A DNA stretch of 64,000 nucleotides from Aristolochia californica (Eukaryota > Streptophyta > Magnoliopsida > Piperales > Aristolochiaceae): positions 18,594,467-18,658,466 of the forward strand of contig JARWKL010000003.1 of the NCBI GenBank assembly GCA_029961685.1, written 5' to 3'. Both the position numbers and the translations under genes were made by a program. A model generated the notes under the pieces. It was not told the origin of the DNA, did not search any database, and saw nothing but the letters and a program-made list of their open reading frames with translations. Within the stretch, counting starts at the first letter, position 1; the number at the start of each line of letters is the position of its first letter. Below, in pieces: positions 1-9,015 of this stretch.

Positions 1-271
1 TTTGGAAGTTGCAACTCCCTCAGTAACACGAAGCCATGAATAACCTTGATGGGAGGGTGGCTTTAGTTAATGGTTTTCGGTCCCCTGTCTCGTCACTCAA
101 GCCCCTTCAGTTGAGCCATCGCAGTGAGTGCTCAGAGATCGGAAGCGCCGAACATGAACAGAAAATAGAGCAAAGGAATTTGAAGCCATATGGATGGAGG
201 TACGATTTATCTTCCGTTTAATTTATAATAAATTTCATGTTGTTATTAGAAATTCATGTTTAAGGCTTACA
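1..271 (+). repeat. 5' LTR of copia A (partial)
   Basis: It matches 6007-6276 with scattered substitutions and ends in CA right before the primer site. The short open frames inside both LTRs are not genes. Confidence 0.9.
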
Positions 272-273
272 GT

Positions 274-284
274 TGGTATCAGAG
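274..284 (+). promoter_or_regulatory. Primer binding site, initiator-Met tRNA, copia A
   Basis: TGGTATCAGAG lies two bases inside the 5' LTR end. It is complementary to the 3' end of plant initiator Met tRNA, the usual minus-strand primer of plant copia elements. Confidence 0.9.
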
Positions 285-360
285 TAGATCTCTCATCCAG
301 CGTTTTGATTCCGAGAAGTCTCTGTTTCTGTTTCGGTCTTTGTTCTATTTTTAAAATAAA

Positions 361-660
361 AAATTATGTGCTCACTGCTTGCGGGAGCTGGGGCTTTGGC
401 ATCGGCGACAACCAGCGTCGAGCATGATGCCGACGCCGACGACTATTCCGCACGGTTTGCTGGCGTCGACACCTTACAGAATGTCGATGGAGCCTGTCGC
501 TGTATGCTCTCTGTGAGCTCACCGCGGCGCCTCTCTCGCGACGCCTTAGAGCGTCGGATCAGCAGCGCTGACATCGGCGATGATTCCAACAGGTTTGCCG
601 GCATCGACGACTGGAGGTTGAAGACGACCTCAAGCGCATAGAATCATGTTAATTAAAATC
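361..660 (+). other. GC-rich stretch in copia A leader, no recognised function
   Basis: This segment is much richer in GC than the AT-rich sequence on either side and contains many GACG/CGTCG motifs. An open frame of about 90 codons (366-641) shows no recognised domain, and the GCGACG-like repetition explains its openness. It may be captured host sequence or an unrelated insertion. No protein is claimed. Confidence 0.4.
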
Positions 661-848
661 ATAAGGTATTTCATTAAATACCAGAGGAGTTGGCTGGGGA
701 CAAGTCTTCTGTGACTCGTCGTTCCAACTCAGCAACCGCGACTCAAGTCGGGTTGACTCGAAAAAAAAAAATTGTCGAGTCGACTCGGACGAGTTGAGTT
801 GGCTCGTCGTTCCTGAGCCGAGCCGACTCGGTGCTTAAAATTGGTTTT

Positions 849-916
849 GCACCAGCGGGATTCGAACCCGCGCGCTAGGGAAATAAGTTCTGCCAGTGAC
901 CATTAGGCCACTGGCC
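849..916 (-). other. tRNA-Gly-derived pol III module (SINE head or tRNA pseudogene)
   Basis: On the - strand there is a box A match (TGGCCTAATGG, 900-910) and an exact box B (GGTTCGAATCC, 858-868). A perfect 5-bp T-stem flanks box B (855-859 with 867-871). The 3' end CTGGTGC and the CCAGTGG-CTA-TGG stretch resemble plant tRNA-Gly, but no glycine anticodon arm can be folded. A 7-bp inverted repeat (892-898 with 909-915) replaces a normal D-arm arrangement. Downstream on the - strand (848 to about 640) is a GAGTCGACTCG-rich body with a T-run, as expected for a SINE body. I infer a SINE inserted in the leader of copia A; a decayed tRNA gene is the alternative. Confidence 0.55.
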
Positions 917-945
917 GTGAGCTACTAAACATATAGGAAATTTTA

Positions 946-1763
946 AATTTATTTCCTGTTACAGTTTTAATGCATTTTTTGGCATATATGTAAATGCATG
1001 AAATTGAAGTTATGCATAATATTATATTTTTTAATTATGCATATATTATGAGAATATTTTGTGCATAATGATAACATTTTAGTGTAAGTTATAATTATGC
1101 TATTCTCATACATTTTTTGAGATTTAATGTCTAGTGATCCATATAATTTTTATTAATTAGAGAGTAGCCACATCATCTTTAACTTAATAAAAATTATATA
1201 TTATGATTAGGATCACATAAAGAATATTAGACATTAATTGTAACTAATTCTACTTGATATAATAAATTTTATCCCATAGGAATTTTTTTTATATTTGAGT
1301 TTATTAGTTAGGATAAAATATCAAGTTATTCATAATTTACCCACAGGGATTATGAATTCATAAATAATTTGATAGTTTTATCATAAAGAAAAATTAGAAA
1401 TTAATTGTAATTAATTATACTTAATATAATAACTTTTATCCCACAAGAATTTTTTATTATATTTGAGTATATTAATTAGGATAAAATATCAAATTATTCA
1501 TAATTTACCCACAGGAATTATGAATTCATAAATAATTTGATAGTTTTATCATCAAGTTTACTCATAAAGAATATTGAATCTGCTTGAATTAAAAATATTT
1601 AGCCCACAGGCAATGTTTTTTATGTCAGTTGATTTGATTTTTAAGCATGATTTACATTGGTAAAGCATGATATTTTATTCAGGCCTCAGTTTTAACATCA
1701 ACAAGTAATTTGTAATTTTTTGCAGTTGTACAACCTGCATATTTCTCTGATATTCGTTGTGAT
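946..1763 (+). other. AT-rich untranslated leader of copia A
   Basis: Non-coding and AT-rich; it contains the 168-bp duplication listed separately. It ends in a pyrimidine stretch and TTTTTTGCAG just before the gag frame becomes readable, which looks like a 3' splice acceptor. Whether the leader is spliced cannot be seen from DNA alone. Confidence 0.5.
1216..1552 (+). repeat. Two-copy tandem repeat, about 168-bp unit
   Basis: ATTAATTGTAA recurs at 1232 and 1400, and TTTTATCCCA recurs at 1267 and 1434. The second copy is slightly diverged and is followed by a decayed fragment of a third. Confidence 0.75.
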
Positions 1764-2872
1764 ATGCCTGATCTTAAGGGAGATAACTATAAGGTTTGGA
1801 AAGAGAGAATACTTCTTTATTAGGGTGGATGGACATAGATTATGTTATTAGGAAAGACGAACCACCAGTAATTATCGATACCGGCACTGCAGCTGCAATT
1901 AGACTTTATGAACGATGGGAACGATCTAATCACCTCAGTGTAATGTTCATTAAGACTAAAATTGTTGCTGGTCTTCGTGGTTCTGTCGAACAATATAAAA
2001 ATGTCAAAGACTTGCTAAAAGCCATTGATGCTCAATTTATCACTTCAGATAAGGCATTAGAAAGCACCCTAATCATGAAGTTCTCATCCCTAAAGCACAC
2101 CAGTATGAGAGATGTGCGTGAGCACATCATGCAAATGAGGGATATTGAGGCTCAATTAAAAAATCTCGAGGTTGATATGTCAGAATCTTTTGTGATGCAT
2201 TACATCCTGAATTCCCTTCCGCACCAATATGGACCCTTCAAAATCTCGTACAACACACATAAAGATAAATGGTCAGTTAATGAACTTTTGACCATGTGTG
2301 TTAGAGAGGAAGGGAGACTGGTGATGGAACAAGGAGAAAGTATCATGCTAGCAACACATGGAAAGGACAAAGATATTCCAACCTCATTTGTTTGTTATGA
2401 ATCTAATATGGTTAATGTCAATAATTACACTTGGTGGATTGATTCTGGATCAACAATCCTCATCTCGAATTTCTTGCAGGGTTTTCAAAACCTAAGGAAA
2501 CCAATGGGAAGTGAGCATCACATTTTCTCAGGAGATCAGATGGGCTCACATGTGGAAGCTAAAGGAACTTGCTATTTAACTTTAAGTAGTGGCTCTGTTT
2601 TAAAATTAGAAAAGACCTTTTATGTTCCAAGTTTCTCCAGAAACTTGATTTCAGTTTCAAGGCTTGTACCTTATGGATATTCTTTTAACTTTTCAAACTC
2701 ATCCTTCAGTTTATATTATAAGTCTGATTGTGTTGGGAATGGTACATTGTCTGATGGTCTTTATAACATTAATTTACAAAACAATGCCACTTACGGTTCA
2801 ATGCATGTTCACACTGGTAATAAAAGAAGTGTTATTAATGAGGATTCCTCTCATTATGGCACCGGAGATTAG
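1764..2872 (+). pseudogene. gag and aspartic protease remnant, copia A
   Basis: Gag forms the virus-like particle and PR matures it. The first plausible ATG is 1764-1766, in frame with a gag N-terminus (PDLKGDNYKVWKER). A one-base shift near 1818-1825 moves the frame to the long open stretch that ends at 2872. A UBN2-type gag core is readable to about 2345. The CCHC zinc knuckle expected between gag and PR is absent: the text passes from the ATHGKDKD segment directly to SFVCYESNMV, so about 40 residues seem deleted. PR retains the catalytic triplet DSG (2441-2449) in WWIDSGST. Normal copies of the family run on into integrase; here a stop and a frameshift follow at 2870. Confidence 0.85.
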
Positions 2873-3790
2873 GTCATATCTCCATAGATAGAATTAAAAG
2901 GTTAGTGAATGAAGGGGTACTTAATACTCTGGATTTTACTAATTTTGAGACGTGTAGACTGCATTAAGCAGACTAACAAGTCAAAGAAAGGTGCCAATAG
3001 GAGTTCAACCATATTAGAGATCATACATATTGAAATATGTAGTCCAGACATGGACTCACATGGTCAGAAATACTTCCATCTTTTTTATAGATGATTCCTC
3101 ACGATACATGTATCTCTACATGCTTTATAACAAGTATGAAGCATTAGATGCTTTTCAGATCTTTAAGGCTGAAGTAGAGACATAATGTGGTAAGCAAATT
3201 AAGATCGTGAGATCAGATAGAGGTGGAGAATACTATGGTAGATATACAGAGAATGGACAAGCACCTGGGCCATTTGCAAAGTTTCTTCAAGAACATGGGA
3301 TTGTTGCCCAATATACCATGCCTGGTTCTCCGGACCAAAATGGTGTAGCAGAAAGAAGAAACCGAACATTATTAGGCATGGTGCGGAGTATGCTTAGCAA
3401 CTCCAATCTTCCTAGATCCTTGTGGCCTGAAGCACTTAAGACGGCAGTGTATATATTAAACCGAGTTCCAACCAAGGTTGTTCCAAAAATGCCATTTGAT
3501 TTATGGAAAGGTTGGAAACCGAGTTTGCGACATATGCGTGTTTGGGGATGCCTGTCCGAAGTGAAAATTTATAATCCACAAGAGAAGAAGTTGGACCCAA
3601 GGACCATTTGTCGGTATTTCATTGGATATGCTGAAAGGTCTAAAGGTTACAGATTTTATTGTCCATCTCACAACACTAGGATTGTGGAATCAAGAAATGC
3701 AAAATTTCTTGAAAATGACTTGATCAGTGGGAGGAATCCAACTCGGAACATAGTTTTTGAGAAGGATCATTCAGAATCTCAACCTTCCAC
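2855..3790 (+). pseudogene. Integrase remnant, copia A
   Basis: Integrase inserts the cDNA copy. The N-terminal HHCC zinc region is readable from about 2860 (LWHRRLGHIS) to about 2965, where a one-base deletion shifts the frame. The catalytic core follows: a first acidic motif (ICSPDM, ~3040), IDDSSRYM (~3090, after a second shift near 3070), VRSDRGGEY (~3208) and GVAERRN (~3345). This is the D,D-35-E pattern. The GKQ-type C-terminal part with [15 protein letters not shown] lies at 3610-3660. A TAA sits at 3183-3185. The stretch from 3207 to 4109 is otherwise open. It is non-functional because of the shifts. Confidence 0.88.
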
Positions 3791-5673
3791 CTCAAGTGAT
3801 AGATTGGTTATTGTTCATAGCACCCCTCAAGTACAAATTAGTGTTGAACAACCAATCATTGAAGTTCCACAAATTGCTGACAACATTCTAGTAGATCAGG
3901 TACTTCATGAGTTGCCAAACACTTTTGAACAACTAGTTGAACCACTTACTTCTCAGGAAGATGGTTCTACATTAAGAAGATCTACTAGACTCAGGAGATC
4001 AGCAATTCTTGATGATTATATTGTATATCTACAAGAATCTGACATTAGAACCACAAATGATCCCATGTATTTTTCTGAAGCCATGAGTTGCAAAGAATCA
4101 GAATTATAGTACAATGCCATGAAGGAAGAGATGAATTCTATGAAGAGTAATGGAGTATGGGATCTTGTTGAGTTGCCTAGTGGATTTAAAGCCATTGGAT
4201 TTTACTAGGTCTTTAAAACAAAGAAAGACTCATTAGGCAACATTGAGCGATACAAGGCAAGACTCGTTGCTAAGGGATTCACTCAGAAAGAAGGAATCGA
4301 TTACAAGGAATTTTTTTTCTCCTGTATCTAAGAAAGATTCCTTGCGCATAATTTTGGCATTAGTAGCCCATTTTGACTTAGATTTGCAACAAATGGATGT
4401 GAAAATGGCATTTCTCAATGGAGATCTAGAAGAGGAGGTTTACATGAAACAACTTGAAGGATTCCCCTCTAGTGAGGGTGACCAATTGGTTTGCAAGCTA
4501 AAAAAGTCAATATATGGATTAAAACAAGCATCCGGCCAATGGTATTTGAAATTCCATAATGTAATTTCTTCATTCGGGTTTGTTGAAAACATTATGGATC
4601 AATATATATACCAGAAGGTCAGTGGGAGTAAAATATGTTTTCTTGTTTTATATGTGGATGACATTTTGCTAGCAACCAATGATAAGGGTTTTCTACATTA
4701 GGTGATACAATTTCTCTCTAACAATTTTGATATGAAGGATATGGGTGAGGCATCTTATGTCATTGGCATTAAGATTCATAGAGACAGATTTCAAGGTATC
4801 TTAGGTCTGTCTCAGGAAACCTGTATTAATACAGTGTTAGAGAGATTTCAGATGAAGAGTTGTTCACCAAGTGTAGCTCCCATTGTAAAGGGTGATAGGT
4901 TCAATTTGAACCAATGCCCGAAGAACGACCTTGAAAGGGAACAAATGAAGGACATTCCATATGCTTCTGCTGTCGGAAGCCTAATGTATGTTCAAGTCTG
5001 CACAAGACCTGATATTGCATTTGCTATTGGAATGTTGGGGCGATATTAGAGTAATCCCGGGTTAGACCACTGGAGAGATACAAAGAAAGTAATGAGGTAC
5101 CTTCAAAGAACCAAATACTACATGCTAATGTATAGGCGGACAGACAATTTAGAAGTCATTGGTTACTCAGATTCTGACTTTGCTGGCTGTATTGATTCCC
5201 GCAAATCAACATCAGGCTACATTTTCTTGATGGCCAGTGGAGCAATATCATGGAGGAGTGCCAAACAGACTTTGACCGCCACGTCGACTATGGAAGCCGA
5301 GCTAGTTTCCTATTTTGAGGCTACTTCATTTCTGGGCTTAGAATTATGGATTCTATATGCCATTAAGCATATATTGCGATAATTCAGCTGCTGTTTTTAT
5401 GGCAAAAAATAACAAAAGTGGAAGTCGAAGAAAAGACATCGACATAAAGTATTTGGCCATTCTGTTTTTATGGCAAAAAATAACAAAAGTGGAAGTCGAA
5501 GAAAAGACATCGACATAAAGTATTTGGCCATAAGAGAACGTGTTAAAGAAAAGAAAGTGGTCATTGAGCACATCATCACTTACTTAATGATCGCAGATCC
5601 TTTGACTAAGGGCATGCCACCGTTTAAATTCAAGGATCATGTTGTGAATATGGGACTTGGTTCCATTATGTAA
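3791..5673 (+). pseudogene. Reverse transcriptase / RNase H remnant, copia A
   Basis: RT copies the element RNA and RNase H removes it. A linker with serine- and proline-rich text leads into the copia RT. The RT contains [11 protein letters not shown] (~4254), a shift at the T-run 4313-4320, QQMDVKMAFLNG (~4390), KSIYGLKQ (~4507) and the catalytic YVDD (4651-4662). TAG stops fall at 4107, 4206, 4699 and 5047. RNase H follows with DSDFAG (~5172), SRKSTSGYIF and SWRSAKQ, then a frameshift near 5380 and a 71-bp duplication. The conserved C-terminus (IADPLTKGMP) is at ~5590. The stops sit where CAG, CAA or TGG codons are expected, consistent with decay of methylated cytosines. Confidence 0.9.
5391..5531 (+). 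repeat. Exact 70-bp tandem duplication inside RNase H
   Basis: Bases 5391-5460 are repeated identically at 5462-5531 with one T between them, a period of 71. The copies show no visible mismatch, so the duplication is recent compared with the decay of the rest of the element. A period of 71 is not a multiple of three and breaks the frame. Confidence 0.93.
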
Positions 5674-5955
5674 AATTTTCATTGTATGAACAATGTTATT
5701 TCAGTGAAATTCTTAATTAATATGATGTTTTTTCTCATATTTATGTGCACTTTAATTTTGAGAAAATTCATCTGTGTTGGACCAAGAGTAAACATAAGGT
5801 TTATTCATAAAGTATAAGTAATACAAACATAGTAATACATGGAAGATAATACTCATCATTAGAGGACCTATCACCATGATTCATGTATTTATTACTTAAA
5901 TTCAGATTATCGATGGGTTTAAGATTATATTAGAAGTTTGGACCAAGTGGGAGAA
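5674..5955 (+). other. 3' non-coding region and polypurine tract, copia A
   Basis: No coding sequence is seen after the RNase H stop. The purine-rich AAGTGGGAGAA at 5945-5955 directly abuts the TG of the 3' LTR and is the expected plus-strand primer. Confidence 0.85.
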
Positions 5956-6276
5956 TGTTAACCGTTTTTATGATAAACGGTTTTCTCATTAACGTGGTCT
6001 CAAACTTCTGGCAGTTACAATTCCCTCGGTAACACGAAGCCATGAATAACCTTGATGGGAGGTTGGCTTCAGTTAATGGTTTTCGGTCCCCTGTCTCGTC
6101 ACTCAAGCCCCTTCAGTTGAGCCATCGCCATGAGTGCTCAGAGATCGGAAGCGCCGAACACGAACAGAAAATAGAGCAAAGGAATTTGAAGCGTATGGAT
6201 GGGGGTACGATTTATCTTCCGTTTAATATATAATGAATTTCATGTTGTTATTAGAAATTCATGTTTAAGGCTTACA
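5956..6276 (+). repeat. 3' LTR of copia A (321 bp)
   Basis: It starts TGTTAACC after the polypurine tract and ends CTTACA, with the TG...CA termini of an LTR. An inverted pair AACCGTTTTTAT / ATAAACGGTT lies near its start and could form a hairpin in U3. Confidence 0.92.
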
Positions 6277-6285
6277 CAAAATCCT

Positions 6286-6478
6286 TATATCTCCATTCCA
6301 TTCATTCAGGCTATCTATAGCCATACAACTATAGGAAAATAACAAACGGCCCCGTAAAAGCAGATGAACAAGACCCACGTCGTATATCTCCATTGCATTC
6401 ATTCAGGATATCTATAGCCATACAACTATAGGAAAATAACAACAGCTCCATAAAAACAAATGAACAAGACCCATGTAA
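6286..6478. repeat. Two-copy tandem repeat, 97-bp unit
   Basis: TATATCTCCATT recurs at 6286 and 6383. The units share the CATACAACTATAGG core and the GAACAAGACCCA tail with a few differences. They begin ten bases after the 3' LTR of copia A. No function is evident. Confidence 0.8.
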
Positions 6479-6599
6479 AAATAAATAACTAAACAACAAC
6501 TGACATACCACTAAACAAATAACTGAACAAGCCACCTTCCACCTTGCCACTACCTTCATGGTCTTCGTGGTCGGCTGTGTATGAAGTGGCCATATCAAA

Positions 6600-6812
6600 A
6601 TTCTTAATAGAGACCTTGGCGCCAAAGGACTTGGCGAATTTCACGACAACGTTGTCGAGGCCACCGAGACCAACATGAAGGCTAGGCTCGGAGAGGCCAA
6701 TGTATTTGAGCAGGCTGTAGGCGATTATATCGGTGTAGAGGAGAGGTATGACAACGTCTAGAGGTAGACCATCGGGAACTCGAATGATAAAGTGCTTGTT
6801 GACGAGCAAGAG
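6600..6812 (-). pseudogene. Cinnamyl-alcohol-dehydrogenase-family fragment
   Basis: On the - strand about 70 residues read like the middle of a zinc-dependent plant CAD or mannitol dehydrogenase: HFIIRVPDGLPLD, then PLLYTDIIAYS, LKYIGL, and a Rossmann-type VGLGGLDNVVVKFAKSFGAKV. In the family the nucleotide-binding loop is GxGGxG followed by H; here it reads GLGGLDN, with the last glycine and histidine lost and two residues missing in front. The N-terminal catalytic zinc domain and the C-terminal part are absent on both sides, although the open frame runs on for unrelated sequence (6489-6866). I take it for a gene fragment captured or left by the surrounding transposons. The family call is good; the exact member cannot be given. 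Confidence 0.72.
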
Positions 6813-6866
6813 TTTTTCTCCGTCAAGAGTTTCTGCCGAAACTCGTCTCTTTCCTGGTGCCACCAA

Positions 6867-7560
6867 CCTGCTACCATTTCAAAAACATTGTCTGGAAAAT
6901 TGCCACTCTGTTTAGCCGTGGGGAAAGACAACCCACCGTTGCCGAAGAAGAAGAAGAAGTCGGCCATCAATCTTGCCGCTTTATCAACCGAGTTTTTAAT
7001 CCAGCCCGATCGGAAGTTGCTGCTATTTTTTCTTCAGAAGTCGCTGATTGATAACAACATTAATCTCTACTGGTTTGTTGTTGGTGATTACACGAGCTAT
7101 TGATTTGCCGATTTATTTCTGAAAAATTGATCATGATCTACTAATTTTTTGAAAACTCTTTTTGGGCTCGGAAAGTTTCCTCCCGAAGTTTTCCCAACTC
7201 TGTTTCCGCTGAAGAAGTCAGGGAGTCAGACAATAATGTAGCAATATCAATTTTCCTAAGTTAGGAAACTTGATTTAATTGAGCGACGGGTCAAGCGCTG
7301 CCAAGCAACCCGGACCATGCCGAGAGCAACCCAGCAAACTAGCCAACCGGCCGACCGGAGGGTCCTATTTCTGCACCAGTTAGACCGAGTCAATTCGGAC
7401 CAACTTGATCTGGGTCAACTCGGGTCGGGGTCAACCTGACTTGAGCCACTTATTTTTCTGCATCAGTATACCTGCCCAAGTTTTATACATATTTCGGCGC
7501 GACTCAGTAATTTTTTGTCAGGCTGGATTTTTTTTTTGAAGTATTGACAAATTATTCCAT
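6867..7560. other. Non-coding DNA, no gene seen
   Basis: A GAAGAAGAAG stretch at about 6946-6957 and several short open frames have no recognisable domain. Bases 7370-7450 are GC-richer, with CCGAGTCAATTCGG- and GGGTCAACTCGG-like motifs that recall the body of the SINE-like module at 640-848, so this may be a decayed second copy in the other orientation. Confidence 0.4.
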
Positions 7561-7740
7561 GGTCAGCATATTATTTAGAACATGTATGTGCATTGGATTA
7601 TTTCATGGGTCAAGTTTACAAGGATTATTTTGGTCGTGTTAAATGGGCCCAAACCCATTTCAGCTGCTGATATTGTGTCTCTTTTGATGTGACATTATTA
7701 TTGAATAAGAGATAGCCTCCTACCATTATTTATTTGTTCC

Positions 7741-8195
7741 GGTAAAAAATATCAAAAATATTTGTGGTTGGGAGTCCATGTCAAATGAACTTCATCCTGT
7801 CAAAAATATCAAAATTATTTGTGGTGGGAGTCCATGACGGAGGAACTTCTTCCCCATAAAAAATATCAAAATTATTTTTGGTTGGGAGTCCATGAAGCAG
7901 GAATTTCATTCCTGTAAAAAATATCAAAAATATTTGTGCTTGGGAGTCCATGATGGAGAAACTTAATCCCTGTTAAAAATATCAAAATTATTTATGGTTG
8001 GGAGTCCATGACAGAGGAACTTCATCCCTGTCAAAAATATCAAAATTATTTGTGGTTGGGAGTCCTTGACGGAGGAACTTCATCCCCATAAAAAAATATC
8101 AAAAATATTTATGGTTGGAACTCCTTGACGGAGGAACTTCATTCTCATAAAAAATATAAAAATATTTGTGATTGAAAGTCCATGGCGGAGGAACT
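7741..8195 (+). repeat. Minisatellite, 58-bp unit, about 8 copies
   Basis: GGTTGGGAGTCC or a variant recurs at about 7765, 7823, 7880, 7939, 7996, 8053, 8113 and 8171, spacing 57-60. Each unit has an AAAATATCAAAA part, the GGTTGGGAGTCCATG core and a GGAGGAACTTCATCC tail. The related region of element L (16885-16980, reversed) has only about two units, so the array expanded here. Confidence 0.9.
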
Positions 8196-8580
8196 TATTA
8201 TTACATTTATGTTACTTCCCCCATTAATATCATATATTACTCTACCACTTGAGAGTTATTGTCCTATGGAGGGACATGGTGGTGGAGGTGGACACTTTAG
8301 AGCAATGCCGATAGACACACTACCTACAGAAGACAGAGTGTGCTCTACATCCAACATGAGTTATAACTGGAGTATGGAGAAATGTGTTAGTGGCTAGGAG
8401 TGATTTACCCTCACTGATATTATGGCAGTTGGGCCTCATGAATGAGAGCACCAACATGAGAGGGATTGTTGGAAGATGAAGGCATATTGGTAGATGTGCC
8501 ATTTTATACAAAGATTTTATACATCATTTGTAGAAAGTTGGGAGTTCATGTTGTTCTCTCACCCCCAGTTTGAGGGGGAG

Positions 8581-9015
8581 TATTGGAAGATAGGGCCCAA
8601 GCCCACACGACTAAGGAAGGCCCACATATTCAAGGGTATTAGAAGATAGGTCTAAGCCCATAAGACCAAGGAAGACCCATGCAACCAATAGATATAGAAG
8701 ATGGGCTCAAGGCCCACAAATCCAAGAGAATGCCCACAGGCTCACATACAATGATGACAGGATGGTAAATAAAGGGTCATTTCTATGAGATGACATTGAT
8801 GTAATTAAGTTAAAGTTCCAAGGTTAAAACCGTAAACCCTCAACCCTAAGTTCAGGGGTATTATTGTAATACAATAGTTTCATAAATCTATAAATAGAGC
8901 TTCAGGGGGAGGGTTATGAATCAAGTCCATAACCCTTCTTCCTCCAGTTTTCTCCCAATGGGTTTCTCTCCTTTTTTCTCCATGAGCTAAATCCATGGAG
9001 TCTTGAAAATCAACA
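8581..9015 (+). repeat. LTR (435 bp), + orientation
   Basis: It begins TATTGGAAGATAGG right after the polypurine tract (canonical TG mutated to TA) and ends AAAATCAACA. TATAAATAG at 8889-8897 is a likely TATA box. The U3 start holds three ~55-bp direct repeats of the GAAGATGGGCTCAAGCCCA type (8584, 8640, 8695). It is the same family as the - strand LTR 22663-23083, which ends in the same GAAAATCAACA. Confidence 0.8.

Larger units (their letters stand above)
1..6276 (+). mobile_element. Ty1/copia retrotransposon A, degenerate, 5' end cut by the window
   Basis: Parts in order: 5' LTR (visible 1-271), iMet primer site 274-284, long leader, gag, aspartic protease, integrase, reverse transcriptase, RNase H, polypurine tract 5945-5955, 3' LTR 5956-6276. 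Integrase before RT is the copia order, not the gypsy order. Alignment of the two LTRs puts window base 1 at about base 52 of the LTR, so about 51 bases of the element are missing on the left and its target-site duplication cannot be checked. The coding region is broken by frameshifts and stops, so the copy cannot be autonomous. The LTRs still align base for base with scattered differences, which suggests a moderately old insertion. Confidence 0.93.
7560..9015 (+). mobile_element. 3' part of a non-autonomous LTR retrotransposon related to element L
   Basis: From about 7596 the sequence matches, in the opposite orientation, the non-coding 3' region of element L (16493-17130). Shared blocks include GGATTATTTCATGGGT, GGTCGTGTTA, the 58-bp minisatellite, GGAGGAACTTATTATTAC and the polypurine tract TTTGAGGGGGAG at 8569-8580. 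A 435-bp LTR follows. No gag or pol is present and no matching 5' LTR is found to the left, so the element is truncated. Its 3' LTR ends inside the integrase of copia element M, so it inserted into M. Confidence 0.7.

Noticed and set aside
849..916. Functional tRNA gene
   Set aside because: Box A, box B and T-stem are present, but no anticodon arm or proper 5' acceptor strand can be folded.
6758..7103. Open frames on both strands around 6758-7103
   Set aside because: No recognisable domain, and overlapping frames on both strands; the GAAGAAGAAG run explains the openness.
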